This document shows positions 16,133-24,346 of a stretch of DNA of 31,948 bases, piece by piece. Location of the stretch: NCBI GenBank assembly GCA_905202055.1, contig CAJKQK010000016.1:1-31948 (forward strand). Reading direction: 5' to 3'. Each line of letters begins with the position of its first letter. The stretch's first letter is position 1. Source of the stretch: an uncultured Oxalobacter sp. GTDB taxonomy: Bacteria; Pseudomonadota; Gammaproteobacteria; Burkholderiales; Burkholderiaceae_D. Made by a program: the position numbers and the translations under genes. The notes under the pieces are model-generated. The model saw only the letters and a program-made list of their open reading frames with translations, made no database searches and had not been told where the DNA came from.

Positions 16133-17383
16133 TCATAACCGGACCCGATAACGCGTCCACACAATTTCCGTCAGTTTTGCCGATCCCATGCAAACCACCA
16201 TCGGAAGGATGAATTTCAAATCGACCTGAGTCATTTCAAGCAAAAGGACAATCGCGGTAATGGGCATGCTCCGGGCAATTCCCAGAAAAGTGGATGCGCC
16301 GACAATGGCGAATGCCCCCGGGGCGTTATCCGGGAAAAAATGACTCCATGCCCCGGCGGTGAGGATTGCCAGAAGTGCGCCGTTGGCCAGACTCGGCGTC
16401 AGCAGGCCACCCTGAGCCCCGGCACGCAGACTGCCCCATTCGACCAGCACTTTTCCTGCCAGCAGGACGGCGGCGAAGAAAACCGTCATCTGTCCCGTAA
16501 AGCCGAGTTGCGCCGCGATTCTGCCGTTACCCGCCAGTTCCGGCAAAAAGACCATCAAAATCCCCAGTATCGTGAAATTGAGCATATTGAAAAAAATGAT
16601 CTGGTATTGCCGGGGCGCTTTCGCACGGGCTTCATCGGTTATCCGCATGAAAACGAGGGCGCTGCAGGCGAAAAGCGGGCCGGTTGCCAGTGCCCAGAGC
16701 AATAAGTCCCATCCAAAATTCAACGGTGACCCAATCGTGTATTGATGAACGTTTCCCAATCCCCATCGGGCGGTGACCGCCGCGATGACGGATACGGAAA
16801 ACGTGACGGCAATCCAGCGGAAACGGGCACCCTGCAGCAGGACTTCGAGCGCGAAAAGCGCTCCGGCGACAGGGATATTGTAAATGGCGGCAAAGCCGCC
16901 ACCGGCACAGGCCGCCATCAACAGCCGTGTATCCTCATGGTTCAGCCGGAACCAGTTGCTGACCCGGTTCGCCATCAGCGCGCCGATCATGCGGGGCGCA
17001 CCTTCCTTGCCCAACGGCGAGCCGATGCCGATAGTCACGATCTGCAAAAGGGCGTTCGCAACCGTTTCAACGCCGGGCATATCCGGTTTCTCCGCATTGA
17101 CGGCCTGTTTCAGGCTGACCGTTTTCCTGCCGTAACGGGCGAGCAGGAACCAGCCGATCCCGCCGATCAGCCCGCACACGACAAGCGCTGTCACCCGCCG
17201 GAGCGGGGAGGAGGCCTGAATGGCTTCCAGAAAGTTTTCATGATCCGGGCCTGCACTGTAGCCGAAGGCCAGCGACTGGGTTTCAAACAGCACATAGCCC
17301 AGCAGCATCCCGATCATGCCGGCCACTATCCCGAGCAAGAGGACAATCAGGGTAAAACGCAAAAGTTTGGGCAGACTGGACAT
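16133..17383 (-). CDS. ClC-family chloride transporter or channel
   Basis: A 416-residue integral membrane protein of the ClC fold, with hydrophobic helices throughout. The gating glutamate is present in SPLGKEGAP (Glu127; the family form is G-K/R-E-G-P). The inverted-repeat core is recognisable in CAGGGFAAIYNIPVAGALFALE and RAGAQGGLLTPSLANGA. Two anion-site features differ from E. coli ClcA: the GSGIP serine loop is replaced by KPDMPGVE, and the internal proton glutamate position appears to be Val181 (ALFALEV against ILFIIEE). The protein ends soon after LLLEMTQVDLKFILPMVV, without the C-terminal tyrosine segment. ATG at 17383 starts the first hydrophobic helix; the frame is open to 17569. 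No cytoplasmic CBS domains. Confidence 0.88.
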   Translation of the reverse strand: MSSLPKLLRFTLIVLLLGIVAGMIGMLLGYVLFETQSLAFGYSAGPDHENFLEAIQASSPLRRVTALVVCGLIGGIGWFLLARYGRKTVSLKQAVNAEKPDMPGVETVANALLQIVTIGIGSPLGKEGAPRMIGALMANRVSNWFRLNHEDTRLLMAACAGGGFAAIYNIPVAGALFALEVLLQGARFRWIAVTFSVSVIAAVTARWGLGNVHQYTIGSPLNFGWDLLLWALATGPLFACSALVFMRITDEARAKAPRQYQIIFFNMLNFTILGILMVFLPELAGNGRIAAQLGFTGQMTVFFAAVLLAGKVLVEWGSLRAGAQGGLLTPSLANGALLAILTAGAWSHFFPDNAPGAFAIVGASTFLGIARSMPITAIVLLLEMTQVDLKFILPMVVCMGSAKLTEIVWTRYRVRL

Positions 17384-17751
17384 GGCTGATGCAAATGACA
17401 AATGAAACAGGCAGGCAACATTCGAAAAAGCGGGCCCTTCGTTACAGGAACGGAAGAGCCCCGGGATCCGGTTCCAATATAAACGAATTGAACCGGTTCG
17501 TCTTTGAGATAAAACCGGATTGAATAACCTGACGGACAGGATCCTTCCCGGAACAAAGACCGTGTTCATAGCCGGAGAGGGCGCTTTTGCCGGGTGAAGC
17601 CGTCCTGTTTTTCATTTTTTTCATCACCTGAATGTTTCATTTTTCCAAATTTCTGTTACAAATTCTCATGCAATGAGCTAGCGCAAATCTGTTTCAGGTA
17701 AATCTGGTTTACTGAAGTCTGATCGCCTGATGGCTAAGACTAACGAACTGG
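17384..17751. other. Divergent promoter region
   Basis: This 368-base region between the ClC gene and the MFS gene has no supported gene. It includes a hairpin at 17468-17496 (CCGGTT-C-CAAT with ATTG-AACCGG, one bulged base) and two more CCGG-type repeats just after it, which may be an operator. No near-consensus promoter stands out. Confidence 0.4.
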
Positions 17752-18993
17752 ATGGATAGTGTTATGAAAATCAAAACAGGTGTGGGGGCGACAACCATAT
17801 CACTTATAACCCTGATCGGGATCTGGTCGATTTCCGCCCTGAATGCCTTGCCCGGCCTGGCGGTATCGCCGATTCTGGGACAACTGACCCATATTTTTCC
17901 CACGTCCAGCGAACTGGATATCCAGATGCTGACTTCCCTGCCATCCCTGATGATCATCCCGTTTGTTCTCATTGCCGGGCGGCTGACCGAAAAGGTCAAC
18001 AACATGCTGCTCCTCAGGATCGGCCTGGGGATATTCCTGCTGTCGGGAATTTTGTATTTCGTATCCGACAAAATGTGGCAGCTGATCATCGTTTCCGCCA
18101 TTCTCGGCATCGGTTCCGGCCTGATCGTGCCATTGTCCACCGGCCTGATCTCCCACTTTTTCGTCGGAGACGAACGTTTGAAACAGTTCGGCTACAGCTC
18201 GGCCATCACCAACCTGACCCTTGTCGTGGCAACCGTCGTCACCGGCTATCTGGCTGAAGTCAACTGGCGCCTGCCGTTTGTCGTTTACCTCCTGCCGGCC
18301 ATATCTCTGGTCCTGTCGGTCTTTCTGGCACGCAGCATGAAAACCGACAGAGATGCCGGAAGCACCAGCATGCTCGTTTCCGCCGACAGGAACACCGAAT
18401 CGACCGTCAAGACCCAATCCGGTTTCATGGTCGGCAATCTGGTCGAAACCATGATCCTGTACGGTCTGGGGACTTACCTGAACCTTGTCGTCGTCTATAA
18501 CCTGCCGTTTCTGATGGAAGAACACCATTTCACCAGTGGGAACGCAGGCACCATGATTTCCCTGTTTTTCCTTGCCATCATGCTGCCGGGACTGGTATTG
18601 AAGCCCATCGTGGCGAAATTGAAGGACACCACGCTTTTCTTCAGCTACCTTTCCATGGCCATCGGTCTGGGATTGATCCTCATCGCCCCGATCGAATGGC
18701 TGATCGCCCCCGGTTGCATACTGGCAGGGCTCGGGTACGGTGTCATACAGCCCTGGGTGTATGAAAAAGCGACGCATATGGCCGTGCCGAAAAAAGTCAC
18801 GATGGCACTCGCCTATATCATGGCGATGAACTATGTCGCCATCCTGCTCTGTCCGTTCATCATCAGTTTTTTTGCCGGGCTTTTCGGATTTTCGTCGCAG
18901 GAATTCCCGTTCGCTTTCAATATGATCATTACCATAGCCGTTGCCGTTTATGCATGGATGCGCCAGAAGGCATTCGTGTTCAGCTCATGGTAA
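17752..18993 (+). CDS. MFS transporter, 12-helix
   Basis: A 413-residue major-facilitator permease with about twelve hydrophobic segments and a central hydrophilic loop at about 195-225. The loop between helices 2 and 3 reads IAGRLTEKVN, a divergent form of the MFS G-x-L-a-D-r motif. Helix 5 carries PLSTGLISHFF. The substrate cannot be told from sequence, and neighbours give no hint. Start choice: ATG at 17752 (MDSVMKIK) or the internal ATG at 17764; GGATGGATAG lies in a plausible position for the latter. The tail of the protein (FVFSSW) is short. Confidence 0.85.
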   Translation: MDSVMKIKTGVGATTISLITLIGIWSISALNALPGLAVSPILGQLTHIFPTSSELDIQMLTSLPSLMIIPFVLIAGRLTEKVNNMLLLRIGLGIFLLSGILYFVSDKMWQLIIVSAILGIGSGLIVPLSTGLISHFFVGDERLKQFGYSSAITNLTLVVATVVTGYLAEVNWRLPFVVYLLPAISLVLSVFLARSMKTDRDAGSTSMLVSADRNTESTVKTQSGFMVGNLVETMILYGLGTYLNLVVVYNLPFLMEEHHFTSGNAGTMISLFFLAIMLPGLVLKPIVAKLKDTTLFFSYLSMAIGLGLILIAPIEWLIAPGCILAGLGYGVIQPWVYEKATHMAVPKKVTMALAYIMAMNYVAILLCPFIISFFAGLFGFSSQEFPFAFNMIITIAVAVYAWMRQKAFVFSSW

Positions 18994-19239
18994 GCGAAAA
19001 ACGTTTCTGGAAGATTCCCTGAAAGAAAACCGGAAAAGCCGAATTCAGGCCGTCACAATCAACTGGCAAAATGAGAGGGGCATAAAGAGGAAAAAACGTG
19101 CCTCATACGATACAAAAAAAGCGTTTTCTCTCTCTGAAAGTGAAATTTTCATTATCGGGTAAACCGGAATAGTCGTAAAAGTGATATTTTTAAAAAGCGA
19201 ACCGTTTTTCTGTCAAACATTGGAAGGGAATCGAACACC

Positions 19240-19758
19240 ATGAAACGTATGGGACTGATGTTGGCCGTGGCAGCCGTACTGATTCCAGTCGCTTACAAGG
19301 CTATCAAAAAACACCGCGCGACCACCCGCAAACCGGTGGTCGTTCTCGATATGGACGCGCTGGCCGAACGGTCGTTACCGGGCCGCGCCGCCGCACAATA
19401 TATCAAAACGGTACAAACCATCCTTCACCGTGGCATCGACGACGTGAAAACCATGTACCGCGGCCGGGAAAATACACCGGAAGGGGCACGGGCCATTGCA
19501 CAGGCGCAATCTTTTTACCAGCAGCAAATGGCGCTGTACCAGAAAAAACTGGACAATGAAATCGGCGATATCGTCAGTGCCGCCGTCCGTTCATGGCTGA
19601 AAAAGAACCGGGGCGTTGCCGCCGTCGTACCTGCCGACGATACCCTGGGCTACAACAAGCATGCCGACGTGACCAGACAGATCATGGTCGAAGTGGACTG
19701 GTACAAACCTTCGTTCCCGCCCATGCCACGTGTCCGGATCAACAAGACCGGTGCCTGA
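19240..19758 (+). CDS. OmpH/Skp-like periplasmic protein
   Basis: A 172-residue protein. Residues about 4-20 are a hydrophobic signal or membrane anchor (GLMLAVAAVLIPVAY) followed by a basic stretch (KKHRATTRK). The rest follows the Skp/OmpH layout: an opening strand PVVVLDMDALAERSLPG, a long charged helical hairpin (about 55-120, e.g. SFYQQQMALYQKKLDNEIGDIV), then a closing strand and helix (GVAAVVPADDTLGYNKHADVTRQIMVEVD), as in the Skp end VVDANAVAYNS...DITADV. Skp proteins chaperone unfolded outer-membrane proteins in the periplasm. Whether this one is a free chaperone or anchored is not clear. GGAAGGGA gives a good ribosome-binding site. It is not next to bamA or lpx genes. Confidence 0.7.
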   Translation: MKRMGLMLAVAAVLIPVAYKAIKKHRATTRKPVVVLDMDALAERSLPGRAAAQYIKTVQTILHRGIDDVKTMYRGRENTPEGARAIAQAQSFYQQQMALYQKKLDNEIGDIVSAAVRSWLKKNRGVAAVVPADDTLGYNKHADVTRQIMVEVDWYKPSFPPMPRVRINKTGA

Positions 19759-19790
19759 TACTGATAATGTCCTGTCCATGAAAATCCGGA

Positions 19791-19821
19791 AATCCGGCAC
19801 CTGAACCATGCCGGATTTTTT
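19791..19821 (+). terminator. Rho-independent terminator after the Skp-like gene
   Basis: AATCCGGCA (19791-19799) pairs perfectly with TGCCGGATT (19809-19817) around a 9-nt loop, running into a T-rich tract to 19821. Confidence 0.88.
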
Positions 19822-19956
19822 GTTTTGAAAACCCCGTCCCGAAAAGTGCGGCAAGCTTTTCCGGCAGCAAAAATTTCATGGCGGAAATCTTCCTGCCAAA
19901 TGTTCATCCGAAACGCAACATCCTGTTTTTTATGGGAAAATAAAAAGGCCGACAGG

Positions 19957-19985
19957 TTGACATTCTTTTGATGCATCATTAAACT
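19957..19985 (+). promoter_or_regulatory. Near-consensus sigma-70 promoter of the mgtA unit
   Basis: TTGACA (19957-19962) is a perfect -35, followed by exactly 17 bases and TAAACT (19980-19985) as -10. Transcription would start near 19992, giving an untranslated leader of about 300 nt before mgtA. A PhoP-type operator was not recognised upstream. Confidence 0.75.
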
Positions 19986-20111
19986 CCCGATGCTTTACGA
20001 CGGTATCCTGCCTGATGACCTGTGCAAACAGGATGAAAGTGAATCCCGTCGAATATGGTTGGCTGGAATATCGTTTCAGCCTTTTCAACAATCTTCACTC
20101 AAGGTGAAAAA

Positions 20112-20168
20112 ATGGACCCGGACAGTAGCAGCAAGACCAGACCTGACGGGCAACTCGTCAGCAACTAG
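20112..20168 (+). CDS. MgtL-like leader peptide (18 aa)
   Basis: The ORF MDPDSSSKTRPDGQLVSN lies in the 5' leader of the Mg2+ ATPase gene, with AAGGTG five bases before its ATG. In E. coli and Salmonella the mgtA leader encodes MgtL, which starts MEPDP or MDPEP; the acidic/proline start destabilises the translating ribosome when Mg2+ is low and so raises mgtA expression. This peptide shares Met-acidic-Pro-acidic but lacks the later prolines and basic tail. Codons 13 and 14 (GGG CAA) form the left arm of the main alternative hairpin, so ribosome position would decide which stem forms. The peptide is probably regulatory only. The family link is inference from four residues, position and context. 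Confidence 0.6.
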   Translation: MDPDSSSKTRPDGQLVSN

Positions 20169-20195
20169 CAGTTGCCCCGGCAACTTGTCAGCGAC
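20149..20195 (+). repeat. Two 17-nt direct repeats in the mgtA leader
   Basis: Positions 20149-20165 (GGCAACTCGTCAGCAAC) and 20179-20195 (GGCAACTTGTCAGCGAC) agree at 15 of 17 bases and flank GTTGCC at 20171-20176, which is complementary to the start of both. Either copy can therefore capture the same partner, the arrangement expected of a two-state RNA switch. Confidence 0.8.
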
Positions 20196-20290
20196 GTTTT
20201 TTTCGCCTGCAATCCTTGCGTTTTGCCAGTCGGTCGGTCTGTGCACGACCCAGCCCATCCAGAAAAATAAAAACAGCTGGAGGAACCATC

Positions 20291-23005
20291 ATGAACGGCA
20301 AAACCGTATCCAGTATCAAGACGCAAAAAGCAGTCAAACCGAACGCTGCCCTGCAAAGACTCATGTATGACGCGACGCTCCCGGCAGAGGACGTCTTGCG
20401 TGCCTACCACTCGGGTTGCGAGGGCATCGCCAACCCCGAAACCGTTGAAAGGAACCGGGAAGACTGGGGCAGCAATCTTGTAGATGCCGACAAACACAAA
20501 TCCTTTCCCCGACGGCTTGCCGAAGCGTTCGTCAACCCCTTTACGGCCATACTGACCGTACTGGCTGCCGTTTCTTTCGTGACCGACGTCGTTCTGCCAT
20601 CGACAGGCGAACAGGACTTCATGACCATTGTCGTCATCCTGACAATGGTACTGTTGTCAGGCGTCTTGCGTTTCGTCCAGGAAACACGCAGCAACAATGC
20701 GGCCGGGAAGCTGACCAGTATGGTCAGGAACACGACGGCAGTCCTCCGGCAATACAGCGGCAAACAGGAAATCCCGATGGAAGACGTCGTCGTCGGTGAT
20801 ATCGTCCTGCTGGCAGCCGGCGACATGGTACCCGCCGATTGCCGCATCATCAAGGCCAAAGACCTGTTCATATCCCAGTCCGCCGTGACGGGAGAGAGTG
20901 AACCGGTCGAAAAAACACCGCATACCGTCGATATTTCAGACGGAAAAGCCGTGACCGAATGCAGCAATCTGGCTTTCATGGGCAGCAACGTCATCAGTGG
21001 CAGCGCCGAAGCCGTTGTCATCCTGACCGGCAACCAGACCCTTTTCGGCGGCATTGCCAGATCGCTCGACGCCAGACGCGAACCGACCGGTTTTGAAAAA
21101 GGCATCAGCTCCGTCTCATGGCTTTTGATCCGTTTCATGCTCGTCATGGTACCCATCGTATTCGTCATCAACGGCATCACCAAGGACGACTGGATGGAAG
21201 CTCTGCTCTTCGCCATCTCGATTGCCGTGGGCCTCACGCCTGAAATGCTGCCGATGATCGTCACGACCTGTCTGGCGAGAGGGGCGGTTGCGATGAGCAG
21301 GAAGAAAACCATCATCAAAAACCTGTCCTCCATCCAGAACCTGGGATCGATGAACGTATTGTGCACCGACAAGACCGGGACACTCACGCGCGACAAGGTC
21401 ATCCTTGAACGCCATCTGGACATTCACGGAACGGAAGACGTCCGTGTGCTGGCATACGCCTTTTTGAACAGCTTTTACCAGACGGGCCTCAAAAACCTGA
21501 TGGACATTTCCATCATCGAGCGGACAAATGAGGAAAGCGCCAGCGAACCGTCTCTCCGGAGACTGTCGACCAGCTATGCCAAAATCGACGAAATCCCCTT
21601 CGATTTCGAACGCCGCCGCATGAGCGTCGTCGTCACGAGTCCGGACGGCGGGACGACCCTGATCACCAAAGGCGCCGTCGAGGAAATGCTGTCCGTCTGC
21701 CGGTATGCCGAATATCGCGGGGAAGTCATCGAACTGACCGATACCGTCATCGATGAAATCCGGATCATGGTCGAAGACCTGAACGATGACGGCATGCGCG
21801 TCATTGCCATCGCCCGGAAAAGCTCGACCGTCAAAACGCCGACCTTTTCGGTAGCCGATGAATCGGACATGGTACTGATGGGCTATCTGGCCTTTCTCGA
21901 CCCGCCCAAGGAAAGCGCACAGGTGGCGATTGCCGCCCTGAACGCCCACGGCGTCAACGTCAAGATCCTGACCGGTGACAACGATCTCGTCACCAGCGCC
22001 ATTTGCCGTCAGGTCGGCATGAAAACCGGCAATATCGTCCTCGGCAGCGATGTCGAAGACATGGACGATGCGACCCTGTCGGAAACCGTTGAAAAAACGG
22101 ACGTTTTCGCCAAACTGTCGCCGCAGCAGAAAGCACGCATCGTCAGCATGCTGCGTGAAAACGGGCATGTCGTCGGCTACATGGGCGACGGCATCAACGA
22201 CGCCTCGGCCATGAAAGCCTCCGACGTCGGTATTTCCGTCGACACCGCCGTCGACATCGCCAAGGAGTCCGCTGACGTCATCCTGCTGGAAAAAGACCTG
22301 ATAGTGCTGGAGCAGGGCGTCGTCGAAGGACGGAAGACCTACGGCAACATGATCAAGTACATCAAGATGACGACCAGCTCGAACTTCGGGAACATGTTTT
22401 CCGTACTGGCCGCCAGCATCTTCCTGCCGTTTCTGCCGATGGCCGCTGTCCAGATCATATTGCTGAACCTGATCTATGACTGCGTCAACGTCGCCTTGCC
22501 CTGGGATAACGTCGACAGGACCGAACTCATGGAACCGAAGAAATGGGAAGCGTCCTCCATTGGCCGTTTCATGCTGCATGTCGGGCCGGTCAGTTCCATT
22601 TACGACATCGTGACGTTTTTGCTGATGTTCTTCGTTATTTGTCCCGCTGTCGTGGGAGGGCCTTTCCATACCCTGGGAATGGAACAGCAGATCCTCTTCA
22701 TCGCCCTGTTCCAGGCGGGCTGGTTCATCGAGTCCATGTGGAGCCAGACGCTCATCATGCAAATGATCCGGACGCCGCATGTGCCTTTCATCGAAAGCAG
22801 GGCATCGATGCCGGTCATCCTCGCCAGTGCCGCCGGGATTGCCCTGACGACGTTCATTCCCTATACGGCATTCGGTGCCGCCATTGGCCTGTCGCCGTTG
22901 CCCGGAGTTTATTTTGCCTGGCTTTTTGCCATCATCGCAGGTTACGTCCTGCTGGTTGAAGTCGTGAAAGTGGCCTATATCCGCAAATATCACGAGTGGC
23001 TCTAG
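20291..23005 (+). CDS. mgtA: Magnesium-transporting P-type ATPase
   Basis: MgtA imports Mg2+ across the inner membrane, powered by ATP through a phospho-aspartate intermediate (P3B subfamily). The 904-residue protein is close to the usual family length. It has the actuator motif TGES (200-203), the phosphorylation site DKTGTLT with Asp360, the nucleotide-binding ITKGAVEEM, TGDN and the hinge MGDGINDASAMKASDVGISVD. Membrane helices carry the MgtA-type NPF...ILTVLAAVSFVTD and VGLTPEMLPMIV, and the C-terminal NLIYDCVNVALPWDNVD. ATG at 20291 is set by GGAGG seven bases upstream. Expression is probably controlled by the upstream leader. Confidence 0.95.
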   Translation: MNGKTVSSIKTQKAVKPNAALQRLMYDATLPAEDVLRAYHSGCEGIANPETVERNREDWGSNLVDADKHKSFPRRLAEAFVNPFTAILTVLAAVSFVTDVVLPSTGEQDFMTIVVILTMVLLSGVLRFVQETRSNNAAGKLTSMVRNTTAVLRQYSGKQEIPMEDVVVGDIVLLAAGDMVPADCRIIKAKDLFISQSAVTGESEPVEKTPHTVDISDGKAVTECSNLAFMGSNVISGSAEAVVILTGNQTLFGGIARSLDARREPTGFEKGISSVSWLLIRFMLVMVPIVFVINGITKDDWMEALLFAISIAVGLTPEMLPMIVTTCLARGAVAMSRKKTIIKNLSSIQNLGSMNVLCTDKTGTLTRDKVILERHLDIHGTEDVRVLAYAFLNSFYQTGLKNLMDISIIERTNEESASEPSLRRLSTSYAKIDEIPFDFERRRMSVVVTSPDGGTTLITKGAVEEMLSVCRYAEYRGEVIELTDTVIDEIRIMVEDLNDDGMRVIAIARKSSTVKTPTFSVADESDMVLMGYLAFLDPPKESAQVAIAALNAHGVNVKILTGDNDLVTSAICRQVGMKTGNIVLGSDVEDMDDATLSETVEKTDVFAKLSPQQKARIVSMLRENGHVVGYMGDGINDASAMKASDVGISVDTAVDIAKESADVILLEKDLIVLEQGVVEGRKTYGNMIKYIKMTTSSNFGNMFSVLAASIFLPFLPMAAVQIILLNLIYDCVNVALPWDNVDRTELMEPKKWEASSIGRFMLHVGPVSSIYDIVTFLLMFFVICPAVVGGPFHTLGMEQQILFIALFQAGWFIESMWSQTLIMQMIRTPHVPFIESRASMPVILASAAGIALTTFIPYTAFGAAIGLSPLPGVYFAWLFAIIAGYVLLVEVVKVAYIRKYHEWL

Positions 23006-23356
23006 ACCGTTTGCGAAGGGAAAATGCAACAGACAGTAAAAAAATGCGGCGTTTTACCCCGGCTGAAAAACGATTTTTATTTAAAAAAAACATGCCAGCT
23101 GTTAAAATTCCATGTTTTTCAGGGCGGTCATAAAAAACCGGAAAACAAGGGTTATTTCAGCCGGTTCAGCCTGTCCCGCAGAAATACGGGTTTGCCTGTC
23201 CTGAATGAAATGGCAAGCCATGAAACAGAACGGCCGGTCAAATCCGGCCGTATTCGTGAATAAGGGAAAAACCTGTTATGCCTGATTCAGACAATCGGCG
23301 CCGGCTTCCCGTCAAAAATATCTTTCAAAAGAAGAGCAGAACAAAAGGAGTAACAC
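23006..23356. other. Intergenic region upstream of ppa
   Basis: About 350 bases with no supported gene. A strong hairpin lies at 23230-23251 (ACGGCCGG, TCAAAT loop, CCGGCCGT) but lacks a T-tract. It may stabilise the mgtA 3' end or sit in the ppa leader. An A/T-rich block at 23075-23110 may hold the ppa promoter. Confidence 0.4.
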
Positions 23357-23899
23357 ATGAATATCTGGCACGACATCGCTTCCTCACGTGTCAATCCGCA
23401 GGACTTTTACGGCGTCATCGAAATTCCGAAGGGCTGCAAGGTCAAATACGAACTCGACAAGGAAACCGGCATGCTGCTGATGGATCGTATTCTCTATACC
23501 TCCACCCACTATCCGGCCAACTACGGTTTCATTCCGAAAACGCTCGCTGACGACAACGATCCTCTGGACGTACTGGTTCTCTGTTCCGAAACGCTTGTGC
23601 CGCTTTCCATGGCCCGCTGTTTCCCTATCGGCGTCATCATGATGGAAGACGGCGGTGAAAAAGACGAAAAAATCATTGCCTTGCCATATGGTGATCCGAC
23701 CTATAACAGCTACGAAGACATCAGCGAACTGCCGGAACACATCATGAAAGAAATGTCCCATTTCTTTTCCGTGTACAAGGCGCTGGAAGGCAAGAAAACG
23801 TTCATCGAATCCATCAAGGACCATACATACGCTGAAGAAATCATCGCTGACTGTATCGAAAAATACAAACAGAAATTCCCTGAATATTCCAAAGCCTGA
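23357..23899 (+). CDS. ppa: Inorganic pyrophosphatase, family I
   Basis: This enzyme hydrolyses pyrophosphate to two phosphates, pulling biosynthetic reactions forward; it is soluble and Mg2+-dependent. The 180-residue length is typical of bacterial family I. It shows VIEIPKGCKVKYELDKETG (substrate lysine and glutamates), YPANYGFIPKT, the metal-binding DDNDPLDVLVL, and the later DP and YK segments (PYGDPTYNSY, SVYKALEGKK). AAAGGAGTAAC provides a strong ribosome-binding site. Its place directly after the Mg2+ importer may be coincidental, since a 350-base gap separates them. Confidence 0.96.
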   Translation: MNIWHDIASSRVNPQDFYGVIEIPKGCKVKYELDKETGMLLMDRILYTSTHYPANYGFIPKTLADDNDPLDVLVLCSETLVPLSMARCFPIGVIMMEDGGEKDEKIIALPYGDPTYNSYEDISELPEHIMKEMSHFFSVYKALEGKKTFIESIKDHTYAEEIIADCIEKYKQKFPEYSKA

Positions 23900-23920
23900 T
23901 GGCCGGAAAAGCCATGAACG

Positions 23921-23947
23921 AATGCCGGGATTGCCCCGGCATTTTTT
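23921..23947 (+). terminator. Rho-independent terminator after ppa
   Basis: AATGCCGGG (23921-23929) pairs perfectly with CCCGGCATT (23935-23943) around a 5-nt loop and runs into six T residues. Confidence 0.9.
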
Positions 23948-24346
23948 GTTGAAAGATACTTTGCTGCCTGATTGCACGGCAACCGGTATTTCGGCAGGCA
24001 ACGTGAAAAACCGAAAGGGGAAAATGCGGGAGAATACGGGATAGGCGAAAAGATGAGGGGCCGCAGGCGGAAAAAGGTCATTAACGCAATGAATGGCGAT
24101 AAAAACGATCCGGAACGCAAGAAGTGATTCTCCCTTTGTAAACCGTCAAATCATCTCCTGCGTTATCCATAATAAACTGTGGGACGTGTATAGAGGCTCC
24201 GGCTTTAACCAAAAAGAGGAAAGGCCGGTTTTTCACGTTTGCAGAAGTTCAAGAACAGGATAAAAAACCGTTTCCAACAGGGTGTTTACGCTGAATTTTT
24301 ATTCTGTAAAATAAAATCAAAACCGAATTCACTGACAAGGAGGCAT
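23948..24346. other. Upstream region of the drug exporter with possible attenuator
   Basis: About 400 bases without a supported gene. At 24199-24233 CCGGCTTT and AAAGGCCGG can form a bulged stem followed by five T residues, a terminator-like hairpin 114 bases before the exporter start. It could end an unseen short transcript or attenuate the exporter. The exporter frame is open back to 24239 but that part does not look like protein. Confidence 0.4.

Larger units (their letters stand above)
19992..20290 (+). promoter_or_regulatory. Structured mgtA leader, candidate Mg2+-responsive attenuator
   Basis: The leader has a nested 5' hairpin (CGACGG 19998-20003 with CCGTCG 20046-20051, and inside it ATCCTG 20005-20010 with CAGGAT 20029-20034). 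A second hairpin pairs GGCTG(G) 20061-20066 with (T)CAGCC 20076-20081. Then come the leader ORF (20112-20168) and a block of competing stems. GGGCAAC 20148-20154 can pair with GTTGCCC 20171-20177. GTTGC 20171-20175 can instead pair with GCAAC 20161-20165 or with GCAAC 20180-20184. CTGACG 20143-20148 can pair with CGTCAG 20156-20161. A T7 run at 20197-20203 follows. The layout resembles enterobacterial mgtA leaders in logic; the sequence itself is not the known mgtA riboswitch. The mechanism is inferred. Confidence 0.6.

Noticed and set aside
21116..23029. 637-codon open frame antisense to mgtA
   Set aside because: Histidine/aspartate-rich text typical of antisense readings in GC-rich third positions; the plus strand carries every P-type ATPase motif.
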